From Adiantum capillus-veneris (taxonomy: Eukaryota > Streptophyta > Polypodiopsida > Polypodiales > Pteridaceae), in contig CM043950.1 of the NCBI GenBank assembly GCA_014529385.2, forward strand, positions 75,587,935 through 75,651,934: 64,000 nt of DNA, written 5' to 3'. The stretch's first letter is position 1, and every line of letters begins with the position of its first letter. The position numbers and the translations under genes were made by a program. The notes beneath the pieces are model-generated. The model ran no database searches. It was not told the DNA's origin and worked only from the letters and a program-made list of their open reading frames with translations. Of the stretch, positions 22,480 through 34,631 are shown piece after piece.

Positions 22480-24650
22480 ATTCCCATAATGCGAGATTTT
22501 TACCATAATGCCAAATATGGTCTTATTGTAATAAAAAAGACATTATTGAAAAAAAAAATCCATATGGACAAAATTTTAAGATTGTTAAGACAATTTACTA
22601 GATAAGGATCTATTACTAATGTATTTCTAGCCATAATTAAAGTGGTTCAATGAGGAAAGATTCTATATGTGGGTGAAGTTGTTGAGAGGTTATGTATGCA
22701 ACCAAATTTTGAGGTTTCTAAACCTTATCAAATAGGTTAAAATCAATGTATACTATAGGATTTTGACCATACTCAAAGTGATGAAACAGGCAAAGCACAA
22801 CTACGAGAGTCAACTTGTTAAAAAGGTTATGCTATGTGGTCAGATATCAATATTCTTAAGCAAATTTACTAGCTCAAGCCATGTGGTTCATTACTTCATC
22901 TTGTTAACATACTAGATGAATTTTGAGTATAATATATGGTGTTAATGATAGCCAAAGTGATAAGACAAGTGAAAACTCTATTTTAGATTAGTCTAGGTGT
23001 AACTACGCAATGTGCATAAATCTCAAAACTATGAAGCAAAATGACTGTTGAAGTTCAATTACAGCATGTGTTGCTTACCATACATAAATTAATGTAGCAA
23101 GGAAGCTGTCTATAGTAGATTGGAATTGTTCAATACTTCAAATTCATGCCACATGCCAAATATTTAAGATTGCAAAGGCAAGTTACTAGGTGGAAATTCA
23201 TATAAAATGAGTGTTACTTACCATAGGCAAACTGGTACGAGGAAGAGAAGCTATATATGAAGTGAAGCAAAGAAGGTTATGCATGATGGACAAATCTTCA
23301 AGATTCTTAAGGTGGAAAATTATTAGGTGAAGTTCTATTTGATAACATAAGCAATAGCCACTAGTCAAAGTTATGTGACAAGAAAAATTATGCTACTAGA
23401 GTCGAGCAACTAAAATGTTCCACGACAAGTTGAAAAATGTTCAAGGCAGTCGACTAAGATTCTAAGTAAAGGTAAAGTATTATTTGCAGCATGGGTTATA
23501 ATCAAAGTGATGTGCTAAGAAAAACTTCTCACTAGATTGCTAGCTACTGTAAAGGTTATTGTGTTGTTAAGTCATACGCTTGCTAAGAAAGTGGTGTGAG
23601 CGGAAAACTTTTCTATGCAAGTGAAGCTTTCAATCCATAAAGAAAAATTATGTGTCTTTCTGAGCTAAATTCCAAAGAGGTCTTTTGTGTATGTCATGTG
23701 GCACTAACCATAGATAAAGTTGTGCCAATGAAAGATGCTCCAAGGGAGTCAAACTAAGAAAAAACTATACCATGTGGAAAAATGTTCAAGTTGCTATGCA
23801 AAAGTACTATGTAAGACCACATACCATATTCTCTAGTGACCACAATGGAGTAATGAAGACTTATTTCTTCAATGGAGCTAAGTTGAAAAATCTATACCAT
23901 CTTTCCAAATATTCAAGATCATTAAGCCAATGTACTAAATGAAGAACCATATGTAACATTATGTTGTTGTGAAAGCTCTAATCTATTGGGCCCAAGGTGG
24001 TGATAAATTTCATTACATAGGGCCAAATCTCAAGTTTTCTAGGAAAAGTTTATACACAAAGGCTCATGCGTAATACATTGTTAAACAATGTCAAACCGGT
24101 GTGATATGAAGATATTCTCTATTGGATTTAAGCTTTGAAATAGTTACGCAATGCGGACAACTATGTACTGTGCTAAGTGAAGTTTTTGAGGCCGAATTAA
24201 TCGATAAAGGACCATCTATAATATTGTAGTGACATGGAAAATCTGTTTATTGGAGACGAGTTTATTGTTGAAAAGCTTGTGCCATGTAAAAAAAATCTCA
24301 AGTTAGCTAAGCCAAGATTTTGGATGCAATCTCAAGTATAATATCCATTTTTCAACAGAAATGAATTGGTGTGAAGAACAGACATCGTCCATTGGGAGTC
24401 AAGATTCAAAATATTTATTCCATGAGGACAAAATGTCTACCTTGTTAAGCCAAATTCCTAAGTGAACATTTGAGTATAGCATGTGCTATTAGTCATAGAA
24501 AAAGTAGTCACGAAGAAAAAATTTAGACAAAGGTAAGCTTGTAAAAGGTTTATGCAATGTGGAAAAATCTTCAGCTTCCCATGCCACCTCAAGGTTCGCC
24601 TACAAGGAATCGTCTATATCACATGCATTTAAAGGGTATTAAAAATAACC
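22480..24650. repeat. Highly diverged ~140-bp tandem array
   Basis: About 15 recognisable echoes of 'ggttatgcnatgtggacaaatcttcaagattcttaagccaatttactaggtgaag' followed by 'nnnacatgtgntatnaccatag'. Anchor positions are near 22576, 22704, 22848, 23010, 23158, 23292, 23437, 23778, 23917, 24024, 24155, 24291, 24434 and 24567, mostly 130-150 bp apart. Units share only scattered words, so this is an old satellite-like array. No protein-coding frame. Confidence 0.6.
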
Positions 24651-24772
24651 CCTCAAGTTATGTGCTACAAGAGGTAATAAAATGACCCCTCTTTGTACAA
24701 GAACTTACATATAATAGTTTTTCCTCAAAAAGGGTGCAACTCCAAGGTATCGAGTGAAAGTCCAAGTGTGGT

Positions 24773-25243
24773 ATGGGTGATGAGGATAAAGTTTTCCATT
24801 GGAGTGGGGTCCATTTTATTTTTTCAAGCTTTCAGTTTCATGCTTTTGCAATTGAAGCTGTGTTTTGGAGCTTTTTCACTGTGCACATGGCATTATGTGA
24901 TTGGAGGTATGCAATGTTACCATACCATAGTGCTACTTTTATTCTTCTTTGGTTTTGTGGGTTGCTTGAGTTGATAAGCTTGGTTACTTTGAAACCATGG
25001 CAAGTTTGCAATTTTGCTATTCTACACGATGTGATTTTATTTTGGATTTTATTAGAAATTGCTCTTTTCTTAATGTTACAACTCATGTTTATAGAAGTTA
25101 TGCATGATTTTACATTGCCACAGGCAAGGACGTATGTGGGTTTAAGCACAAATGGGTGGTACACTTTTAATGGTGGGAAGTTGTTTTCCAATAGCTATTC
25201 TTTCAAAAGTTGGGGTCATAAAATGTTTACAATCCAATTCTAA
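24773..25243 (+). CDS. Hydrophobic 156-residue open frame, function unknown
   Basis: The frame encodes several hydrophobic stretches (approximately residues 22-42, 57-75, 92-112) that could be membrane spans, with 'GLSTNGWYTFNGGKLF' at the end. A weak similarity in pattern to the N-terminal membrane region of ABCC transporters crossed my mind but no signature residue supports it. No promoter, splice sites or neighbours give context. It may be a chance frame or a gene fragment. Confidence 0.2.
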   Translation: MGDEDKVFHWSGVHFIFSSFQFHAFAIEAVFWSFFTVHMALCDWRYAMLPYHSATFILLWFCGLLELISLVTLKPWQVCNFAILHDVILFWILLEIALFLMLQLMFIEVMHDFTLPQARTYVGLSTNGWYTFNGGKLFSNSYSFKSWGHKMFTIQF

Positions 25244-25363
25244 ATTGTGTGCCCATTATAGATTTAAATTCTCCTTTTGAAGAGATATCTAGTGATAATT
25301 AACATGCCCTAGAATTTTTCGTTTTGGTCAAGCAATTCCAAAAACAGTTATTCTCATACATAA

Positions 25364-25470
25364 CTTTTTCTCCACCCACTCTTGCTTTCACCCATGATAT
25401 AACTTTTTCTCCACCCACTCTTGCTTTCAGACATAACTTTTTCTCCACCCACTCTTGCTTTCACCCATGA
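25364..25470. repeat. Short tandem repeat 'ataactttttctccacccactcttgctttca'
   Basis: Three near-perfect copies of a ~32-41-bp unit. The rest of 25244-26284 has no recognised gene; it holds a diverged local duplication around the TC tracts at 25778-25800 and 26006-26032 ('aagttgatg...caccaatttaat..gatatctat' occurs twice). Confidence 0.7.
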
Positions 25471-26280
25471 TATTCTATTGATTTTTAGGCAAATGTAGAA
25501 ATGCAAACATACAAGTAGAATTTTTCCATGTCACATTACTATTTGTAGAGATTGTTTGTCTAATATGAGAGAGAAAAACCTTTAAAAAACGGATTTGATT
25601 GGAAAAGCTCAAAATTGAAAGCTCGCAAAAACAAAATCCCTTAGTAAATTGTACCTCAAGTTTCAAAGCTCACGTGAATTTGACCACTCAAAACAAATAC
25701 ATGCACATAGGGAGCTCTCTCACTCACGCATTGGGATGTATTGAAACCATTATCTATGTGCCTTCTTCTTCTATTCTTTCTCTCTCTCTCTCCCCCCCCC
25801 AACAAAAGCGAAAACCATCTCTACATATAGTCGCTCTACTAATAGATATCATTATATGCAATAGTAGCAGAGAAATGTAGTAGAAGGTAAAGTTGATGCA
25901 GAGAACCACCAATTTAATTGGATATCTATAAAACTATGAGCTCAAACGCAAGCTACAGGAAGATTGTGTTAGAGGTGTTTTGAGTAGCCACTTGTTGATT
26001 CTAAAGAAACGCTCTCTCTCTCTCTCTCTCTCTACACAACAAAAAAACCCATAACCATCTCTACATATGGTCGCTAGCTCTAGTAACAAAAATAATTGTA
26101 TGCAATAGTGGCAAAGAAATGTACTAGAAGCTAAAGTTGATGTAGGGCACCACCAATTTAATGGAATATCTATGAAACTCCAAGCTTAAATGCAAGCTGG
26201 ATGATGAGCTTTGTGATCTACACATTTAACTAACAATGGAGATGAAAATCATATCACTAAAAATTGGTTTTCATTAAAAA

Positions 26281-26395
<115 letters not shown>

Positions 26396-26886
26396 TATTT
26401 GTGTGGTTTGAGGATCGTTCCAAAAACATTGACCAAGTAAACTTATGTGGGAATCTTATTGGGTACAAGCTCCCCTTAAAATCCGATCTTCTCATTGGCG
26501 ACATAAAAAATCCACTTTGTTCCTTGCACTTGGGCAATTACTGAGGATAGTGTTCGAGGGAGCCTTTTGACCATGATAACAAGGCTTAAATTGTAGGCAA
26601 TGGCGGCTTATTTCTGAATAGAACTGGAAAAAGTTGTAACTTGAGGGAGAAACATGTGTCAAAAATCTGAATTGCATTAATATAATTATGGTATCTAGAT
26701 GTAGTCATGGCTATGCGTATTGCATCTGTTACTTTGTCATGTATAAGAAGAGAAAGCTTTGAACCTAAGTCAATGAAGACATCTATTTGCTAGTGTATAG
26801 GAAGACCATATAGGAAATCATTTTGAAATTAGCTGCAAATAATCACAAGTAGGACTATGAAAAAAAAAAGTACTATTGTGTCACAA

Positions 26887-26989
26887 TTGTTGAGCTTATA
26901 TGTGAAGCAACTCAATATATATAGAGGGGACCTAGGTGCCATATATAGAGAAGCCATACATTGAGTAGCTTCACATATAAGCTCAACAA
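26887..26989. other. Small hairpin: 30-bp stem, ~43-nt loop
   Basis: TTGTTGAGCTTATATGTGAA..(26887-26916) pairs with its reverse complement at 26960-26989 with one mismatch. Size is that of a miRNA precursor or a very small inverted-repeat element. 26990-27313 holds nothing recognisable. Confidence 0.6.
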
Positions 26990-27318
26990 CAAGTGGATGA
27001 ACACTATGAGAAATAAAAAGTAGTACTATGTAAGTGGCTGAATATACCTACCAACATGCTCACACCCCAGCACGTTGAAACATGATGCTCTTGTAAGGCT
27101 CAAAGGAAGGATCATTTTGAGGTTCATATTTATTAGACAATTGCATTTGCACCCAAGTGAGGTCATTACCAGTGTCTATAAGAAGGTGGTGTTGGACTCT
27201 GAGAGCACCAACAAGTGTTATAGGCAACATTTGGGAGAACAAATAAGGGGACAATCCATGATGAAGAACAAGGCCATGGATTGACGGATGAATCACCGTT
27301 AGCCCAATTGGGGTTTAT

Positions 27319-28908
27319 TGTCATAATAATCAATATCTAATTCTCCAAAATGATTTTCTCATATTAAACTGATCATTTAATGTGGGGAAGTGCCAAGGGA
27401 GAAAAAGCTAGAATATTGGTTAAGTTAGCAGACCGGCCACAGTAGGGATCCAAAGGAGGGAAAATAGGGATCCAAAGGGGGGGCCATCTGCAAAAGAGCC
27501 ATGTGAAACAACGGGCTAAAAAGACCCTAAGGTTCAGCCCATTAAGACTTCCAAAATGCTAAGGTTCCAAAATTCAAAGGTTGTGTCCAAAGGTCAACCT
27601 TAGGGAAAATTGGATGCTTAGTGTGTGCCCAAAAAGTCTTTCTACATCCCTACATGGGAGGGGGCGAGCCCCAAAGCTAGGGGATGAGAGAGAAAGCCAC
27701 ACACACACACACAGGCTCCCTTTACACAAAGGGAATGAGGGACACATGTCAGCTCCCTAGGCCAGATGCCCACAAGGTGTGCCCAATTCCTATTGGAAGA
27801 CCCTTGAAGTGGACCAATGAGAATTAAGCTAGAGTAAATCTAGTTTAATTAATTTAAAAACATTTAATAAAAGAAACCAATAAGAATTAAGTGTCCTAGA
27901 AGACTATTGGGCAGTCTCCCAAGGGGTCCAATGAGCATTCAGGAGCCCCATGGCTTGCCTGATTCCTATTGGCCAGGAGGCAAAGGGGTCCAATGAGAGT
28001 TTAGTTTAATTATTTAATTATCTAAAGCTCTCACAAAAAGGGAAAGGGGGACACATGTCAGAAGGCTATCACTTATGCTGCTTAATCCCTATTGGCTTGA
28101 CCTGGGGAGGTCCAATGAGGCAAAAGCCAGACTAACTTAGCAGCTAGGGCTCGCCCAAGAGAGAGGGGGGGCTGATTTTTGCTTGGCATTGACACACACA
28201 CTCTCACACTTGACCATGTGTGAAGGAAAAATACTCTATCTCCTCCCAAGCTTTAATGGAGAGCTCATCACCTACTCCAAGCTTGTGAGATAGAAGCCTA
28301 CATCAACACTCTCTTGGCATGTGGATGCAAATCCAACCAAGAGCCAAGCTTCAATGCATGCTCATCTTCTCTACCAAACTAATTACTAAGCTAAGCTATG
28401 CTAATATGAGTGATTATGTGAGGAGATGTACTTCTTTCTCGTAAGATACTTCTTTTTCCTCTCAATCTACTCTCATACCCTGCTAGCTCTCACCATCTTC
28501 GAAGGTGTGTGAGGTCTTGGGTCTGAGAACGGGGATAATTCAAGTTGTGTTTGATTAAGTGTTTTGCTTGGTGTATGAAGCTTCCATCTTCATTGCACTA
28601 GCTAGTCTTGAAGGAACACAAAGAATTGTATTGTACAATGTCTCTCTTGATGGGAGAAACCATAATACAAAGCCTTTTGGAGGGGGGACCGGCTCCATGC
28701 AAATCCGGTCCTCAACTGTTGTCAATAGCTTAATTGCTCTCTCTTTTGAAAGTATTGTCGATGCTATCTAACTAGGTGTTATGCTTTTTGTTGCTCTCTC
28801 CACCCAAGCACTCTTGTAATTCTCATTAGGAATCTATTCTAATGAAATGCCCACTATGTTCATGCTAATTTCCGCTACACATAAGATTTTAGGCCATTAA
28901 ATGTTACA
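27319..28908 (+). repeat. 5' LTR of the chromovirus (1590 bp)
   Basis: TGTCATAATAATCAA...AATGTTACA. Preceded by TSD TTTAT. The bases at about 27381-27411 are absent from the 3' LTR. Contains short direct repeats ('ccaatgag', 'cctattgg') and a (AC)9 tract. A 70-codon frame inside it has no domain. Confidence 0.94.
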
Positions 28909-28909
28909 T

Positions 28910-28921
28910 TGGTATCAGAGC
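28910..28921 (+). other. Primer-binding site, initiator-Met tRNA
   Basis: TGGTATCAGAGC beginning one base after the LTR end. 28922-29325 is the untranslated leader. Confidence 0.9.
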
Positions 28922-29325
28922 TCAAGGTTTCTCTTTTCTTGCTCAAGAAGGGAGGTCCTCAAGCTAGCTACAAATGGTTGGTATTATTAATTGCCTGTGA
29001 GTAAGTAGAATAGGGATTTTTCAGCCTTGCAGTGCGCCTGCCTTTGTGCAGTTAACGGGGCATCACCGTCGAGAGCTATGGTCTTAATAGTGGAGTCCTA
29101 CGGGGCTTGCCTACGGCTTAACCACTATTGAGCTATTAGAAGCTTGACAGGAGCCGGTGCTGTTTTGGTGTCGAAAGACCCTCTCTTTTATTCCTTGCAA
29201 TTAATGGTTTTCGAGCCGCGGGTACAGTAGCTTGAGTGCTTTTTCTAAAGGGGTAAAGAGGAGTAGCAACTAGGGCTTGAAGTGCCAAAGTACACCTAAA
29301 AAGTTTACACCTAAAAGTTGTTAGA

Positions 29326-32300
29326 ATGGCTGACAATAGTAAAGAGAGTGAAATTAATGTTGATAACTTTGATTTTGCTCATGAGCAAGCGACTAATGAT
29401 GCTTCAATGCTTGTTAACTATCTTGTTTCTAGGCTTCAACAAGCCATGGGCAATCCATCTCTCCAAAGTGAAGTGCAACGGCAGCTCCGTGCTCACGGGA
29501 TTCTCCAAGCTCATCACCATGACGAGAGAACACCTAGGAAGCCTCCTTGTGAGACTACCAAAAGAGGTCTCTCTCCGATTCGGGAAGAAGAAGAGAATCC
29601 ATATGAAGGGCTCAAGAACTTACTTCTCGATGATGCATCTCCTTCCCAAAGGAGAATCCAAGAGCCTCCACCGAAGGAACGAGAAAGAAGCGAGTCTCCC
29701 GCCACCTCGGCGGAGATGGCTCCACGAAGACGGCGGGCTAAACGCTCTCCATCACCACCAAAGCGGAGAAGACCATCACACTCTTCTCCACGCCATAATT
29801 CAAAGAGGGATGATAAAAAGCAAGAGAAGAAAAAGGCGAGAAAGAGGACACCCTCTTCTCCATCTTCTTCATCCTCTTCCTCTTATGAAAGCTATGGTGA
29901 AGACGACAAAGATCAAGACAAGAAAAAGGCGAGAAAGAGGTCACCCTCTTCTCCACCTTCTTCAAATTCTTCATCTTCTGAAGAAAGTGATGGTGCAACT
30001 TTTGAACCATCAAAAAGAAGAGGCCATAGGAAATCCTATGCCGCATGGAAGAGGTCGTCCAAGCTGAAGAAATTCAAAGAGGGAGGGAAGAGCATCTCTT
30101 TCCTTACCTATGATGGCACCTTCGGTGCTACAGACAAAGTTTTGGCCTTTATCCAGCAATTCGATGCGGCGTTTGGAGATGAGGGCTTCACGGAGTCCTC
30201 TAAGCTACGCCATGTAGCTATGCACTTTCAAAAGTCCGCCAGACAATGGTGGTCTAGCCTACGAGCCAACGGTGAAGCTCCACGAACATGGAAGGCTTTA
30301 AGAGCTTCCATTATGAAGCAGTTTTTGGCCACCGATGCCAAAGACAAAGTACTCACCGAATGGCGAAGCTTAAAGCTCTCTCCCAATGAATCCATCCACA
30401 AATATGTAGACAAGTTTTGGGACCTACAACTCAAAGCCACTGTCTTCAAAAAGTTGGATTTTGGAGAGCAAAAGCAACAATTTTGTGCGGGCTTAACCGA
30501 AGAAATGGCGGAGTATGTCAACTCCCAAAGGCCACGTACCATATCGGCGGTAATACACCATACTATGGTGGCCTCGCGAATCAATTTCCAAACGGGGGGT
30601 AAAAGAAATAATAAGCCCCCGGAAAACAAAGGTTCCAATGAGCCTAAGGGGAAGGACAATGTCCAAAAGTCTCCTAAGGGCAATTCCAACAAAGCTAAAG
30701 AGAAGGGAGTTTACAAAGGAAAGAATAAACTCTCTCCTGAAGAGCTTGAGCGTTATCGTAAAGATAACCGGTGTTTCAAGTGCGGCGAACAAGGGCATGC
30801 GTACCGCGCTTGTCCCCAAAAGAACAACCGCCAAGATCCTCCTAGAGCTTCTTTGGTTGAAATCCAAGAGGAGGAGATTCACCAAACTCACCACAAAGGA
30901 TCTCCTTTATGCCATGCTTGGGGAAAGGTAAGAGAACATGATGCTTTTATTCTCTTTGACCCTGGTTCTACTCACAATTTCATATCTATGGAGTTAGCCA
31001 CCAAGCTAGGCATACAATCCTACGAGATGGGAGATATCCTACCCGCAGACAGTGCCTTCAAGGGGCAAGAAGCTTCAGTCACTCCCTTAATCGGGAAATT
31101 GAGGCTTCATGTCCAAGGCTATGTGGACAAAGAGGATTTCTTTATCTCTCCTCTCAAGCATGAGGATGTAATCCTAGGGGCACCATGGTTTGACCGTCTG
31201 GCTGCCCATGTTAAATTTCCTGAAAGGAGAATCTCCTTTAAGTTCAGGGAAAAGGACATGTATATAGATGCTAGGGAGATGGGTAACACCATCCCCATTG
31301 TACATACACCAGCTTTCAACAAGTCAATAAAGAGCTCTATTTCCGTGTACATGATTTTTGTTAAAGATTCTCAAAATGAACCTAATGCTTTAGCAAAAGA
31401 AAATAAAAGCAACCAAAAGGAATTAGAGTTATCCAATTTTCTCAAGGGGTTTCAAGATGTCTTTATTGACGACATCCCTTCTGAGCTACCTCCTAAACGA
31501 GGTAATGACGACCATGCAATTGAACTTCTTCCAGGAAGTTCACCGCCTAACAAACCTCCTTATAGAGTTTCTCAAGCTCAACAAGAGGAGATTATGCGGC
31601 AAGTGCATGAGTTAATTGAGAAGGGCATGGTTAGGCCTAGCTCATCTCCATTTTGCTCACCTGTGCTATTAGTGCAAAAGAAAGACGGCACATATCGTAT
31701 GTGTGTCGACTATAGAGCACTAAATAGGATCACTATCAAGAATAGGTTTCCCGTTCCACGGGTAGAAGACCTATTTGATAAGCTACAAGGATCAACCTAC
31801 TTCAGTAGGATTGACCTAAAAAGTGGCTATCATCAAATAAGGATAGTTGATCAAGGCATTGTAAAGACCGCATTTCGTACTACATTTGGTCTTTACGAAT
31901 ACATTGTCATGCCTTTTGGCTAACTAATGCACCAGCCACATTTAACCGCTTGATGGAGAAGCTGTTCAGACCTCATCGAACCTTCACTGGAGTGTTCTTT
32001 GATGATATTATCATCTACTCTAATTCATTGGAGGAACACAAGCAACACCTCCAGGTAATATTTCAAGTTTTAAGAGAGAATAAACTTTATGTTAATCGAA
32101 AGAAAAGTGAATTTTTCTTCCAAGAGATTCAATATTTAGGTCACATTATCTCTCAAGATGGAATCCAAATGGATCCATCCAAGTTAGAGGTAATAAAAGG
32201 ATGGCCTAAACCAAGGAATCTTCATGAACTAAGAAGCTTTATAGGTATGTGTGCATACTATAGACGCTTCATAGAAAAGTTCTCACAAATTGCGGGATCA

Positions 32301-34273
32301 TTACATGACCTAACAAAGAAAAATGTTAGGTATACGTGGTCTGCTAAGGAGAACAATGCTTTCGAAAAGCTTAAAGAAAAGCTTATCTCTCAACCTGTGC
32401 TTACACTACCGGATCTCTCAAAACCATTTGAGGTCCAATGTGATGCTTGTGGTGATTGCCTTGGGGCTGTTTTGCTCCAAGAAGGGCACGCCATAGGCTA
32501 TGAGAGTCGAAGGCTCGACCCTGTTGAGCAAGCTCTAGGCATATACGAAAAAGAACTCCTTGCAGTTCTACATGCCTTAGACTCATGGAAGCACTATTTA
32601 TTGGGGACTCCTTTCATTCTGCGAACGGATCACCAAAGTCTTAAGTACTTCATGACGCAGACCAAGCTTTCCGACAAACAAATGAGGTGGGAAAATTTCC
32701 TTTCGCAATTTCATTTTCATATTGCTCACATTGCTGGCAAGCATAATCAAGTAGCCGATGCACTCTCAAGACGACCGAGAGTGAATGCGGTTTCCATAGC
32801 AACACACAATGATCTATCTTCAATGATAGATGAGTATGCTATTGATCCCGATTTTAGAGATGTGATTTCAGCCCTTGCATTAGGGAAGAAAGAAGAACCA
32901 TTTACTTTACAAGATGGTTATCTTCTCTATGGCATAGACTATGCGTTACTAACTCACTACGTGAGAAAGTAATGTATGAATCTCATGCTCCCCCATATGC
33001 GGGGCATAGAGGGATTCAGTCTACCCTAAAGGGAATTGAAACATATTTCTATTGGCCTACCATGAAAGTGAACATACATGAGTATGTTTCCAAATGTGTG
33101 GTATGTCAAAAGACAAAATTTGATAGAGGGAAGCAACTTGGATTGCTTCAACCCTTGCCAATCCCTAATTCACCGTGGGAGAGCATATCCATGGATTTTA
33201 TCTTTGGATTGCCTAAGTCTATCCATGGGAATACGGGAATATGGACGATAGTAGACAGGTTCAGTAAACAAGCTCATTTTATACCTTTCAAAAAGACTAT
33301 CAAAGCCCATCAAATGGCAACCCTCTTCATTTCACAAATTTTCAAGTACCATGGCTTGCCAATGTCCATAGTGTCGGATAGAGATCCTAGAATGATCAGT
33401 AATTTCTGGAAGGGTCTCTTTGAGAATTTAGGAACAAGGCTAAACTTCTCTTCGGCCTATCATCCACAAACTGATGGCCAAAGTGAAATAGCTAACCTAA
33501 CTATTCTCGATTTACTAAAAGCCTATGTAACGGAAGTAGATCAAAGATCCCAATGGGAGAAATACTTACCCTTAGTAGAGTATGCTTACAATAACACTGT
33601 ACATACTTCTACAGGAAAAGCACCTTTCGAGGTAATTGAGGGAAGATCAAAAAGTCCCTTGCTACTTAAGGTACATGGGAAGATCTTCGCTGCAGATGAG
33701 TATAGCCGAGACCTACAAGAATCTTTCCAAAAGATTAAGGATGCTATCTCTATCTCACAGCAAAGGCAAAAGGCTGCTGCTGACAAGCACAAAAGAGCCC
33801 AAGCCTTTAAAAAAAACGATTGGGTCTTGTTAAAGTTTCCCAAGGCTCGATTAAGGCACACTACGGGCAAGAATCCTACGGGCCACCAAAAGTACTATGC
33901 TAAACTAGCAAAAAGGTACTATGGTCCCTTCCAGATTCTTAGGCCAATCAATGAGATGGCCTATCAACTTAAGTTGCCCAATCATTGGCTCATACACAAT
34001 GCTTTTCATGTGAGCCTCTTAAAGCCTTACAAAGGAGAGCCACCTCAAGAACCAACTATTGAAGACCCACCGGAGATCGAGGACCACGAGGAGGTGCTGC
34101 AGCCCGAGTCCATTCTCCGACATGAAGACAAGGTATTAAGAGGCGGTAAGACTATCCGACGATATCTTATTAAGTTTAAGAATTATCCTTTTGAAGATGC
34201 TAGATGGATGCAAGGCATACAATTAAAGGATAACCTAAACCTTGTCAATGCTTACAATGTTTCCCAAGAGTAA
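29326..34273 (+). pseudogene. Chromovirus Gag-Pol polyprotein split by two frameshifts
   Basis: First segment 29326-31923: Ser/Arg/Lys-rich N-terminus with a duplicated '[16 protein letters not shown]' block (residues ~155-225), retrotransposon gag domain, zinc knuckle C-X2-C-X4-H-X4-C from residue 483, protease with DPGST at 545-549, RT from about 740 ('VDYRALN' at ~795). It ends inside RT at 'MPFG' because one T is missing near 31921. Second segment to 32972: 'FFDDI' RT active site, then RNase H ('YEKELLAVLHALDSW', 'RTDHQSL'). One A is missing near 32933, where the alternative frame reads 'RLCVTNSLREKVM'. Third segment 32972-34273: HHCC finger, integrase D75, D136, E172 (D-35-E; counted from 32972), and a chromodomain near residues 372-425 ('GGKTIRRYLIKFKNYP...ARW'). 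The chromodomain is expected to direct insertion into heterochromatin. Confidence 0.92.
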
Positions 34274-34618
34274 GCAAATGTACAAAATGATAAAAATGAA
34301 CAAAAATTTTTGTCTTATAAGACTCTCTTTTTCTTTATTTGTGCACAAAAATGAAGTAGTATGCATGCTTAGATCAAGTTTGCGGGGACGACGTCTCCCA
34401 AACACCAAAGTAGGGCTTGTCACTCTACTATGGAAGACTGATAGGACTAATGTGCAGACATGCTTGCGGTAGCCTCAGGCTCTCAAGCGCCAAATGGACT
34501 AGTCATCCATTATGGAATGATGTCGAAGGGTAACATAGGGATCCTCTACCCGCTAAGAAAAGGACTCATGCATATGCTTTATCTTCTCTACACCATAGTC
34601 GAGGACGACTATGATTTC

Positions 34619-34631
34619 AAGAGAGAGGTAA
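34619..34631 (+). other. Polypurine tract of the chromovirus
   Basis: Purine run AAGAGAGAGGTAA just before the 3' LTR. 34274-34618 is untranslated 3' sequence. Confidence 0.6.

Noticed and set aside
28559-28771. 70-codon frame, repeated at 35841-36053
   Set aside because: It is inside both chromovirus LTRs, so its conservation reflects LTR identity, not coding selection.
29318-30067. 249-codon frame overlapping the chromovirus gag
   Set aside because: It is a compositional shadow of the Ser/Arg-rich gag region in another frame; the gag frame has zinc knuckle and protease.
31900-31960. Programmed frameshift in the chromovirus RT
   Set aside because: The break falls in the conserved [12 protein letters not shown] motif and is fixed by a single missing T; no slippery site or precedent at that place.
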